Origin: an uncultured Alphaproteobacteria bacterium
Lineage (GTDB): Bacteria > Pseudomonadota > Alphaproteobacteria > CAAGCB01 > CAG-977
Direction of reading: 5' to 3'
Length of the DNA stretch: 40,888 bases
Assembly (NCBI GenBank): GCA_944393745.1
Contig: CALYBD010000022.1
Coordinates: forward strand, 1 to 40,888
Part shown: positions 34,843-40,888 of the stretch, one piece after another
Layout of the letters: every line of letters begins with the position of its first letter
Numbering within the stretch: position 1 is the first letter of the stretch
Made by a program: the position numbers and the translations under genes
Notes under the pieces: generated by a model
What the model saw: the letters and a program-made list of their open reading frames with translations, nothing else
What the model was told of the DNA's origin: nothing
Database searches by the model: none

Positions 34843-36006
34843 ATGCAACGCAACCTTGTTTTGTTTAAATGGGATTATTTTTTCGGCGGTATGTGGCCGA
34901 TGACGGCTGTCATGGCCGTTTATTTTCAGGAAATCACGCGTTCGTATACCGCGGCAATGTCTGTTTTTTCTTTGTGTTGTTTGTCTCAGGCCGTTTTAGA
35001 GGTGCCGACGGGCATTTTTTCCGATAAGATCGGCCGTCGGCAAACACTGATTTTGTCGGCGCTTTCTTTGATTATTTGTCTGACGGCCTGGGCGGCGGCG
35101 GGACAATTGAATTGGACCGCATTGCTGTTTGCGGGCGCTTTGTTCTGGGGTATGAGCGATGCACTGATGTCGGGCACACTTGATGCGCTGATTTTTGAAA
35201 CCGTTGAAGAGTTGGATCAAAAGCAAAACTTCGATCTGATTTATGCTTCCTGCCGGTTGTATAATCAGGCCGGACTGTTTATCAGCGTTCTTTTGGGAAC
35301 GGGAATAATGTATTTCTGGTCCTTGCAGGCATTGGCCTGGATATCGATTCTGCCGATGACGGGACAGCTTGTCGTCGCTTTGTTTTACAGGAATCCCCGA
35401 AAAGAAAAATCGGAACCGGCGACAACAACGGCGCATTTTAAACAAGCCTGCCGTCAACTGTGGGAAAATAAACGGTTGCGCTTGTTCGGTTTGATCGAAA
35501 TTTTGGATACATCGGTTAATATGACGATCCACCGTTTCGAAGGATTGTATTTTGAAAATCTGATAGCCGTCTGGCTGATTAATGTTGTACGCGCCGTCAA
35601 ACAGCTGGCCGGAATAATCAGTTATGCCGCAGTTGCCCGATTGCGCCGTTTCGGTTCGCTGACGTTATTGCAGTTTTCTGTCGGTGCCTGCATTGTTTTG
35701 CAAATGACGGCGCTGATGATTAATAATGTGTTTTCGGCGGTGTTAATGCCGTTAACGAATTTGTTTTTCGGCGTGACGACAACGGCAAAGACCGATTTGC
35801 TTCAACGGGAATTTCCCGATCGTCAGCGGGCAACGGCCGGATCGATTCTTTCTTTGCTGAGTGCCGTTTTTCAGGCCGTACTTTATGCCGTTATCGGATT
35901 GCTGGCTGATTTTCGGGGTGTTCGTACGGCTTTGTTTTGCTGCGTTTTTTGCCATATAAGCGTTGTTTTTTTGGGAAGAACCGCGCAGAAAAAAGAAAAA
36001 TTATAA
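34843..36006 (+). CDS. MFS transporter
   Basis: This protein of about 387 residues has around 11-12 transmembrane helices. It starts MQRNLVLFKWDYFFGGMWPM and has the motif-A-like loop FSDKIGRRQTLIL between helices 2 and 3, diagnostic of the major facilitator superfamily. The charged middle loop (RNPRKEKSEPATTT) separates the two halves. The 34843 start comes after the preceding terminator. Its own ribosome site is poor. Substrate is unknown. It sits between the two HNH genes in the same direction and may be unrelated to them. Confidence 0.85.
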   Translation: MQRNLVLFKWDYFFGGMWPMTAVMAVYFQEITRSYTAAMSVFSLCCLSQAVLEVPTGIFSDKIGRRQTLILSALSLIICLTAWAAAGQLNWTALLFAGALFWGMSDALMSGTLDALIFETVEELDQKQNFDLIYASCRLYNQAGLFISVLLGTGIMYFWSLQALAWISILPMTGQLVVALFYRNPRKEKSEPATTTAHFKQACRQLWENKRLRLFGLIEILDTSVNMTIHRFEGLYFENLIAVWLINVVRAVKQLAGIISYAAVARLRRFGSLTLLQFSVGACIVLQMTALMINNVFSAVLMPLTNLFFGVTTTAKTDLLQREFPDRQRATAGSILSLLSAVFQAVLYAVIGLLADFRGVRTALFCCVFCHISVVFLGRTAQKKEKL

Positions 36007-36086
36007 AATTTTTGTTGATTTTTTTGTCTATTTTCTCGTACACTTTTCTTAAAGGCTTTATATTTGCTCTAAAGGAGTTAAAAAAA

Positions 36087-36821
36087 ATGATTTCCGAATA
36101 TCGTTTGGTTCATGCGAAACGCAGTCACAAAGGCAGCAAAGGCGGCAAAGAAGGGAAAAAAGCGTCTTATAGTGCCCAACAGCGTGCAGGAGAATTTAAT
36201 TTTGACACGATTCACGGCATGAAATTAAAAAAGGTCGTCTATCATGTGCCTTCCAGTGCCGAACGCAAAGCCAGACGTGCGGAATTTCAGGGGCACGACG
36301 GCAAGGAAGGAATGCGCTCCAAATTTTTAAAAATGCTGGCAAACGAACATGAACAAGAATTGCGGGATCAGTTGGGATTCACGGACGTTGAAATTAATTT
36401 AATGAAGCAGGGCCGTTCCGTTCCCGGATACAACGTGCATCATAAACTGCCGATTCACGGCGGCGGCAAAAACGAATTTTCGAATTTTATCTTAACGCCG
36501 CTTTATCCGCACGATCAGTGGCATCACGATATTTTGGATCCGCAGATTGCCGATTGCATGGGGGCCGGACAATCCAAAGAAGTCATGCTGCCCTGGACGG
36601 ATGCCATGATTTATGATCCGAAACAGTTCGGGTTTACAAAGGATAATACCAAAGTACAACCGAATTATACGTCTCGCGTTAATCCGAATAATTATCCCCG
36701 GATTTATACGGCCGAACAGGTTGCCGATGCGGCTAACCGCAAAAAGGAACTGGCGAAGTTTGCTCCGCCGGCACAAAATAACATTGCTTTGGCCGCATTG
36801 AATAACGCCAGACAGCGCTGA
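36087..36821 (+). CDS. Putative HNH endonuclease (copy 2)
   Basis: This 244-residue paralogue of the gene at 33943 has NVHHKLPIHGGG (H118, H119), FSNFILTP (N133) and YPHDQWH (H142, H146), the same HNH layout. RSKFLKMLANEHE and YDPKQFGF are shared. The N-terminal ~35 residues are again Lys/Gly/Ser-rich but differ in sequence. The start at 36087 has AAAGGAG nine bases upstream. A longer in-frame start at 35937 would add a hydrophobic stretch but lies inside the MFS gene. A terminator follows. The role is unknown, as for copy 1. Confidence 0.65.
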   Translation: MISEYRLVHAKRSHKGSKGGKEGKKASYSAQQRAGEFNFDTIHGMKLKKVVYHVPSSAERKARRAEFQGHDGKEGMRSKFLKMLANEHEQELRDQLGFTDVEINLMKQGRSVPGYNVHHKLPIHGGGKNEFSNFILTPLYPHDQWHHDILDPQIADCMGAGQSKEVMLPWTDAMIYDPKQFGFTKDNTKVQPNYTSRVNPNNYPRIYTAEQVADAANRKKELAKFAPPAQNNIALAALNNARQR

Positions 36822-36824
36822 TAT

Positions 36825-36855
36825 AAAAGACGGCTTTAAAGCCGTCTTTTTCTTT
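36825..36855 (+). terminator. Terminator after HNH copy 2
   Basis: A perfect palindrome AAAAGACGGC-TTTAAA-GCCGTCTTTT is followed by more Ts. Confidence 0.9.
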
Positions 36856-36862
36856 GCAGAAC

Positions 36863-37366
36863 ATGAAAATTTTTTTTGTCAGTCATTGCCTTTTAAATTC
36901 AGCAGCCGTTGTTCGACAGGGCGGGCAGAAAACAGCGTTAAAGCAGCGATTTTTAGAAAACACTTTGCGCTTGGGGATTCAGTTAATTCAGTTGCCGTGT
37001 CCTGAATTTGCTTTGTACGGGCATTTGCGCTGGGGGCATACAAAGGAACAGTTTTTAACGCCTGCTTTCATGCGTCAATGTAAAAAAATTGCCAGCTATG
37101 CAGCGCAGCAGGCGGCCGAATATCAACGTTTTCCAGAACAGTTTGACATATTGGGCTTTGTCGGTATGGACGGCAGTCCGACTTGCGGTGTTTCCGTGAC
37201 TTGCAGTGGTTTTTCAGGCGGAGAGTTTTTGCCCGATACATCTTTGCCAAAAGCCGAAAAAGTACAAGGTCGGGGCGTGCTGAGCGACATTTTGGCCGAA
37301 ATGCTGCCGATACCGTTATATTCTTTGGAACAGGCGGTGGAGCTGCTTGAATCGGGGCGTTTTTAA
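36863..37366 (+). CDS. TudS-related putative desulfidase (DUF523-like)
   Basis: This 167-residue protein has SHCLLN near the start, then IQLPCPEFALYG, RWGHTKEQF and VGMDGSPTCGVSVT. This is the cysteine set (SHC, PCPE, SPTCG) of the CD3072-type relatives of thiouracil desulfidase TudS, thought to hold an iron-sulphur cluster. The sulphur substrate is unknown. The ATG at 36863 comes only ~8 bases after the previous terminator and has no ribosome site; a TTG at 36854 is an alternative. The stop overlaps that of the convergent kinase gene by four bases. Confidence 0.75.
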   Translation: MKIFFVSHCLLNSAAVVRQGGQKTALKQRFLENTLRLGIQLIQLPCPEFALYGHLRWGHTKEQFLTPAFMRQCKKIASYAAQQAAEYQRFPEQFDILGFVGMDGSPTCGVSVTCSGFSGGEFLPDTSLPKAEKVQGRGVLSDILAEMLPIPLYSLEQAVELLESGRF

Positions 37367-37854
37367 AACAGCGGCAGCGTGTTTTTGTAATAGATCACGT
37401 TCAGATTTTCTTCGGGACTGATCGGTTCATACCGCGCGGCAAAAAAATCAAATGTGTTTTCATCGATTTCCAAAGCCGTCTGATCCTGTAATGTTCTGTT
37501 TAAGACGCGTTTTTTTGCCGTTTCCATATCGCATTCGATTTGATGGAACAATAAAGAATCACAAAAATATTTTGCGCGTTCGACGGCCGCCGATCGGCTT
37601 TCTTTTGACCAAAAGCCGCGGTCGAAAATGACATTTCCGCCGGCGGAAACAATTCGTTCGCCCAATTTCCAGGTAAATTCGGATACTTTTGCATGCGCTG
37701 CGCGAAATTGTTTTTCTGGCAGGTTACGACCGAACAGTTCGCGCATAAACTCATCGTCGTTTAAAATGACAGCGTTATATTGTACGGCCAGTTTCCGGGC
37801 GATTGTTGTTTTGCCGAATCCCATATATCCGCAAAGAAAGTGAACCGTTGCCAT
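37363..37854 (-). CDS. Small P-loop kinase-like protein
   Basis: This 163-residue P-loop protein has GYMGFGKTT (about residues 9-17) and VIFDRGFWSKESR near 93-105. The pattern is that of AAA_33/zeta-toxin-like small-molecule kinases (chloramphenicol phosphotransferase, nucleoside or sugar kinases). Substrate is unknown. I take ATG 37854 because a TTG at 37869 has no better ribosome site. The stop of the upstream small gene lies two bases before this ATG, so translation is likely coupled. Confidence 0.7.
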   Translation of the reverse strand: MATVHFLCGYMGFGKTTIARKLAVQYNAVILNDDEFMRELFGRNLPEKQFRAAHAKVSEFTWKLGERIVSAGGNVIFDRGFWSKESRSAAVERAKYFCDSLLFHQIECDMETAKKRVLNRTLQDQTALEIDENTFDFFAARYEPISPEENLNVIYYKNTLPLF

Positions 37855-37856
37855 AT

Positions 37857-38066
37857 TTAATGCAGCCAATGTTTAAAAGAATGAAAAAAGCCGTTGATTT
37901 GTCCCCGTGCGCCGGCGATATCGGCAAAATACAAAATCAACAAAATAACGATAATCCATAAAGCGTACATTCTGATAACGCGCAGCGTTTCGGTTATAAA
38001 GCGCAGGGTTCCTTTGATTAACCCCGGGATCATTTCGTTCAGCAGATAATTCAGATAATTTTTCAT
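37857..38066 (-). CDS. Small single-span membrane protein
   Basis: This 69-residue protein has one hydrophobic helix (about residues 34-48, MYALWIIVILLILYFAD) between an amphipathic N-terminal helix and a short basic tail. It has no recognised family. Tight coupling to the downstream kinase gene suggests they are expressed together. Confidence 0.6.
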   Translation of the reverse strand: MKNYLNYLLNEMIPGLIKGTLRFITETLRVIRMYALWIIVILLILYFADIAGARGQINGFFHSFKHWLH

Positions 38067-38123
38067 GATAATATTTTTGTTATATCAATCAGGCGTTGAT
38101 CGCAAGAAAAAAGCGATAAAAAA

Positions 38124-38150
38124 TTCAGCTCTGAAGGTCTCAGAGCTGAA
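38124..38150 (-). terminator. Terminator of the small exported Ser/Thr-rich gene
   Basis: A perfect 11-bp stem TTCAGCTCTGA / TCAGAGCTGAA with an A-run on its left, hence a T-run on the minus strand, lies about 60 bases after the gene. A second short hairpin, GGGAC/GTCCC, lies at 38198-38211. Confidence 0.88.
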
Positions 38151-38212
38151 CCTTAAGAAGTTAAGGTGACAGCAGATAACTGTGATTTGGTTTCAGGGGA
38201 CATCCGTCCCTG

Positions 38213-38440
38213 TCAGTCACTGTTATCTTTTTCGCCAGTAATCGATGTGCTCGTTCCGCCGGTTGCCAAAGAAGCTGTACTTGACGTAGCACTGATATGG
38301 CCGCGTCCCAATTTAACAGCCTTGGCAATCACGATTGATGAAGAATCATCAAACGTTCCGGAGGGAAGAGCAGCCGCATTAGCGCTGTGGCTCATCGCCA
38401 TCAGGCAAACGCCGGCCAAAATCAGACCTGATTTTTTCAT
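38213..38440 (-). CDS. Small exported Ser/Thr-rich protein
   Basis: This 75-residue protein has a clear signal peptide (MKKSGLILAGVCLMAMSHSA, likely cut after NA). The ~52-residue mature part is rich in Ser, Thr, Gly and Ala (SSTASLATGGTSTSITGE) with no Cys. A strong AAGGAGG ribosome site and a solid terminator show a real gene, probably well expressed. The family is unknown. The long non-coding region upstream belongs to this gene or to tRNA-Met. Confidence 0.75.
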   Translation of the reverse strand: MKKSGLILAGVCLMAMSHSANAAALPSGTFDDSSSIVIAKAVKLGRGHISATSSTASLATGGTSTSITGEKDNSD

Positions 38441-38545
38441 CTTATTTCCTCCTTACTACAGAAGATCGAAATATTCTTTCAAATCTTCATCTATCATTTT
38501 GACCAAAAAATGTAACAAAATCAAGTAAAAAGAGGGTAGATTTGT

Positions 38546-38599
38546 TTTATTCTATACTATGAAAAAAATACAAAAGTTTATTTTTTTTCATAGAATAAA
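38546..38599. promoter_or_regulatory. Long AT-rich hairpin upstream of the exported Ser/Thr-rich gene
   Basis: Arms TTTATTCTA-(TACT)-ATGAAAAAAATA and TATTTTTTTTCATAGAATAAA pair over about 20 bases apart from a 4-base bulge. It is 106 bases upstream of the start at 38440. It may be an operator, a leader structure or a terminator of a small RNA. Confidence 0.35.
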
Positions 38600-38984
38600 C
38601 ATGAAGCGAATCCGAACGGGAAAAAATAACGTTACAAATACTCTGCAATAAAAGGGTTTGTTTTTTTTGTTTTTTTTAGTTTTTTGTAGGGATATACGGT
38701 CGGATTAACAGAAAATTATTTGAAATTCCGCGGATTTTTCAGGTTTTGGAAAAGAAAAAACGCATAAAAACGTTACCTTATGGATATAAAAATTAAAAAA
38801 AACAGGCAATCTGCTGTTTTTATCCCGTTATATCCCCGAATATCCCGTTCTGTCCCACTTCACTTAAAAAAGATAAAACAATCTTTCGTCTTACAGGTCT
38901 GAAAATGATTGTCAAAAAGTCTAAAAATAATTGTCGCGCCACAACAGCGTTAAAGAAAAGGGGGTGAAAAAAGTTTTTTTTCAT

Positions 38985-39008
38985 AAAAAAACGTCCTTAC
39001 GGACGTCT
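38985..39008 (-). terminator. Terminator of tRNA-Met
   Basis: An ACGTCC-TTAC-GGACGT stem with an A-run on the left gives a T-run on the minus strand, directly after the tRNA. Confidence 0.88.
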
Positions 39009-39014
39009 TGTATA

Positions 39015-39091
39015 TGGTAGCGGAGGGGGGATTCGAACCCTCGACACGCGGATTATGATTCCGCTGCTCTAACCAACTGAGCTACTCCGCC
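39015..39091 (-). tRNA. tRNA-Met (CAT, elongator type)
   Basis: This 77-base cloverleaf has acceptor GGCGGAG pairing with CTCCGCT (one G-T), the D arm with AGTTGGTTA, and anticodon stem GCGGA/TCCGC around ATCATAA, giving CAT. The encoded CCA is present. Overall it matches elongator tRNA-Met of alphaproteobacteria rather than the initiator, which has a mismatched acceptor and GGG/CCC anticodon stem. It lies 20 bases downstream of cysE on the same strand and may share its transcript. Confidence 0.93.
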
Positions 39092-39111
39092 GCCGGTTGA
39101 TGAGGGGATTT

Positions 39112-39834
39112 TTAACGTGTTTTGGCGGTTCTGTCAATACGTTTCTTTGTTGTTTGTTCTTTTTTTCCGCTTTCGGTGCCGGTTGCCGAAATTTGTTTTT
39201 CCAGCGTTTTTACCTGCGCTTTTAATTCTTCCAGGGCTTTCATCATCGGGTCCGTTTTTTCCGCGGCATAGGCTTCGAAACATTTTTCCGTCTTTTTGCG
39301 GCAGCGCACGATTTGCGCCGGTACCCCGACGGCGGTGGCCGAATCGGGAACGTCTTTTAGTACGACGGCATTTGAACCGATCCGCGCATCATCACCGATT
39401 ATGATCGGTCCTAACAGCTTTGCGCCGGCGCCGACGATAACGCGATTGCCCAGTGTCGGGTGACGTTTGCCCTGGCTGGTTGATGTGCCGCCCAGTGTAA
39501 CGCCGTGATACAGGGTAACATCATCACCGATTTCGGCCGTTTCGCCGATGACCACGCCGGTGGCATGGTCAATGAACAGATTTTTTCCGATTCGGGCGGC
39601 CGGGTGAATATCGACTCCGGTTAAAAAACGTCCGAAAGCGGAAATCAACCGTGCCGTTGTAAAAAAATTTTTTTTCCATAAATAATGAGCCAGGCGGTAA
39701 AGCATTATTGCGTGAAGGCCCGGATAACAAAGAAATACTTCGATTTTTGACCGTGCGGCCGGATCGCGTTGCAAAACCGAATCGGAATATTCGGCGGCTT
39801 TTGAAAATATTTCTTTTGTCAAATGCTTGAACAT
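39112..39834 (-). CDS. cysE: Serine O-acetyltransferase
   Basis: This 240-residue enzyme makes O-acetylserine for cysteine synthesis. The left-handed beta-helix of hexapeptide repeats runs from about residue 75: [18 protein letters not shown] (catalytic His), [36 protein letters not shown] and [18 protein letters not shown]. The N-terminal helical part is short, as in the compact class. The C-terminal ~40 residues are basic and low in complexity, and the conserved feedback-inhibition tail is not obvious. It is divergent from the hydrolase across 66 bases. Confidence 0.93.
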   Translation of the reverse strand: MFKHLTKEIFSKAAEYSDSVLQRDPAARSKIEVFLCYPGLHAIMLYRLAHYLWKKNFFTTARLISAFGRFLTGVDIHPAARIGKNLFIDHATGVVIGETAEIGDDVTLYHGVTLGGTSTSQGKRHPTLGNRVIVGAGAKLLGPIIIGDDARIGSNAVVLKDVPDSATAVGVPAQIVRCRKKTEKCFEAYAAEKTDPMMKALEELKAQVKTLEKQISATGTESGKKEQTTKKRIDRTAKTR

Positions 39835-39900
39835 TGTACCTTCATTTCGTTAATATGAACATTCTTACAGCTTATAACTCACCCTTTGCAAGGTTTCAAT

Positions 39901-40608
39901 ATGCCAGAAATTATTTTTAACGGTCCCGAAGGACGATTGGAAGGCCGATATCAGCCGGGAAACAGTGAAGAAGCTCCGTTGGCGCTTATTCTTCATCCCC
40001 ACCCGCAGATGCCGAACGGCACGATGAACAATCGGGTAACATACACGTTGTATCAAACATTTAATGCGTTAGGGTTTGCCGTGATGCGATTTAATTTCCG
40101 CGGGGTCGGGCGTTCGCAGGGAACCTATGATGAAGGTCAGGGGGAATTAGGCGATGCCGCTGCCGCGTTGGACTGGATGCAAATGATGAACCGTAACGCT
40201 AAAACGTGCTGGATTGCCGGATATTCTTTCGGAGCATGGATCGGTATGCAGCTGTTGATGCGTCGTCCGGAAATTTCCGGTTTTATTTCTGTGGCACCGC
40301 CGGCCAATTCAAAGGATTTTTCATTTTTGGCGCCTTGTCCCGCTTCCGGTCTGATTATTCACGGCGGAGAAGATGCACTGATCCCCGAGGCTTCTGTCGC
40401 GGCTTTGGCCGATAAGCTGTCGGGACAGCGTAATATTCATATACGTTATGCGATGTTTCCCCATGCCGGACATGAATTTGAAAATCATTTAAAGGATATC
40501 AGCCTGGCCGTACGCGGTTATGTCACGGACATTATGACCAGGAAACATAAAAAATCGCTTAAAGGAAAGGGCGGAAAGAAAATCCGACCGAAAGAAAAAG
40601 AAGCCTGA
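39901..40608 (+). CDS. Alpha/beta hydrolase (COG2945-like)
   Basis: This 235-residue alpha/beta hydrolase has HPHPQMPNGTMNNRV near the N-terminus, RFNFRGVGRSQG, the nucleophile elbow GYSFGAW, GLIIHGGEDALIPE (acid) and PHAGHEFE (catalytic His). This pattern is that of the COG2945 group of predicted esterases of unknown substrate. AAGG at 39889-39892 favours ATG 39901 over an in-frame TTG at 39886. The C-terminus is very Lys-rich. A strong terminator follows. Confidence 0.85.
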   Translation: MPEIIFNGPEGRLEGRYQPGNSEEAPLALILHPHPQMPNGTMNNRVTYTLYQTFNALGFAVMRFNFRGVGRSQGTYDEGQGELGDAAAALDWMQMMNRNAKTCWIAGYSFGAWIGMQLLMRRPEISGFISVAPPANSKDFSFLAPCPASGLIIHGGEDALIPEASVAALADKLSGQRNIHIRYAMFPHAGHEFENHLKDISLAVRGYVTDIMTRKHKKSLKGKGGKKIRPKEKEA

Positions 40609-40610
40609 AC

Positions 40611-40640
40611 AAAACGCCTGAACGATCTTCAGGCGTTTTT
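40611..40640. terminator. Bidirectional terminator at the right edge
   Basis: A 12-bp perfect stem AAAACGCCTGAA / TTCAGGCGTTTT with loop CGATC separates the hydrolase gene from the converging edge gene, whose stop codon lies inside the stem. Confidence 0.92.
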
Positions 40641-40871
40641 GTTTGGATAACCTTTTGGCGGAATATCGCCTGACAGATCAAGCCGTAAACTTGTATACGG
40701 TTGGTAATATCCGCCCGTCCTTACCGGCGGGTTTTGTTTGACCGATAAAATAAAGGCTTGTTCCATAAAGCTCAGCTTATGCTGGTGTTTATAGTTTGTT
40801 TCTGTTATAATTTTTTTTAAGTCGTTTAAATCAACGGCTTGGGATTCAAACAGCCTTTTAAACATGGCCTG
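40629..40871 (-). CDS. Small protein of unknown function at the right edge
   Basis: This 80-residue frame starts MFKRLFESQAVDLNDLKKII (a GTG at 40883 would add six residues and the frame may begin beyond the window). The second half contains PPVRTGGYYQPYTSLRLDL and ends SGDIPPKGYPNKNA. It has no signal peptide or membrane segment, and I do not recognise the family. Its first codons lie in the inverted repeat that also occurs at 30-77, where a truncated copy of the same start is found. The gene is likely one of several copies in the genome. Confidence 0.55.
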   Translation of the reverse strand, partial: QAMFKRLFESQAVDLNDLKKIITETNYKHQHKLSFMEQAFILSVKQNPPVRTGGYYQPYTSLRLDLSGDIPPKGYPNKNA

Positions 40872-40888
40872 ACCGGATCGCACGAAAT
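40841..40888 (-). repeat. Right arm of the 48-bp window-terminal inverted repeat
   Basis: This is the exact reverse complement of 30-77. The match runs to the last base of the window, so the true repeat may be longer; the left copy has 29 further bases that have no counterpart here. It covers the start region of the edge gene. Confidence 0.85.

Larger units (their letters stand above)
38441..39014. other. AT-rich non-coding region
   Basis: No gene is seen in 574 bases. Contents: a long imperfect hairpin at about 38546-38599 (TTTATTCTA...TAGAATAAA arms with a 4-base bulge); three 10-bp steps at 38821, 38831 and 38841, each starting TATCCC; a pair of AAAAT(G/A)ATTGTC sequences 22 bp apart near 38905-38935; and the tRNA-Met terminator at the right end. 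A small RNA is possible but unproven. Confidence 0.6.

Noticed and set aside
35937-36086. Longer HNH copy 2 with a hydrophobic N-terminus resembling a signal peptide
   Set aside because: The extension overlaps the MFS gene and has no ribosome site, whereas AAAGGAG stands before 36087 and copy 1 has no such segment.
1-40888. Window-terminal inverted repeats read as ends of a composite transposon
   Set aside because: No transposase or target-site duplication is visible, and 40 kb of housekeeping genes lie between; a multi-copy gene or repeat at the edges explains it better.

Overview
The window looks like chromosomal DNA of a flagellated, moderately AT-rich alphaproteobacterium. The evidence is the alphaproteobacterial flagellar regulator FliX, a DksA with a single retained zinc-site cysteine, a maf - RNase E/G-like - yacG run, and an elongator tRNA-Met of alphaproteobacterial type. 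The habit (AT-rich spacers, many Cys-rich or secreted orphan proteins) recalls uncultured gut-associated alphaproteobacteria. That last point is inference, and no species is assigned.

Layout. (1) 1-537 is a gene-poor left edge with one half of a 48-bp inverted repeat that recurs at the right edge, plus two tandem copies of a 92-bp repeat. (2) 538-6962 is a polyphosphate module: ppk1 and a tandem-domain PPK2 polyphosphate:AMP phosphotransferase, followed by the ABC-F protein Uup in one leftward operon, with a divergent SixA-like phosphatase. (3) 6959-17862 holds housekeeping genes: an MTA/SAH-type nucleosidase, dCMP deaminase, dapE with a HAD nucleotidase, pepT, slyX, infA, a TerB-like gene, two cold-shock genes, yajQ, two membrane proteins, RNase D, and a small HExxH protein that looks frameshifted. 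(4) 18089-18808 encodes a secreted protein with 20 cysteines and an acidic tail. (5) 18836-25996 is the flagellar block flgI-flgJ-flgN-like-flgK-flgL, transcribed leftward from a sigma-54-like promoter and divergent from fliX. FlgL is about twice the usual length because of internal repeats. (6) 26056-28703 carries dksA, maf, an RNase E/G-like gene, yacG and tRNA-Phe.

(7) 28736-30609 is an AT-rich island next to tRNA-Phe with a metallo-beta-lactamase-fold gene divergent from an HxlR regulator, which has a clear promoter and a 20-bp palindrome. (8) 30610-33849 has two tandem DHH phosphoesterase paralogues, a lipoprotein and pdxY. (9) 33943-36821 has two paralogous putative HNH endonucleases on either side of an MFS transporter; this is the best candidate here for an undescribed system. 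(10) 36863-40888 holds a TudS-like desulfidase, a P-loop kinase, two small orphan proteins, a 574-bp AT-rich non-coding stretch, tRNA-Met, cysE, an alpha/beta hydrolase and a small gene at the right edge.

Genes that plausibly act together are ppk1/pap (polyphosphate synthesis and AMP phosphorylation, perhaps with the DHH pair), the flagellar filament-junction proteins with their FlgN-like chaperone and fliX regulator, and maf/rng-like/yacG. All functional calls come from motifs and family resemblance read by eye; no database search was run.
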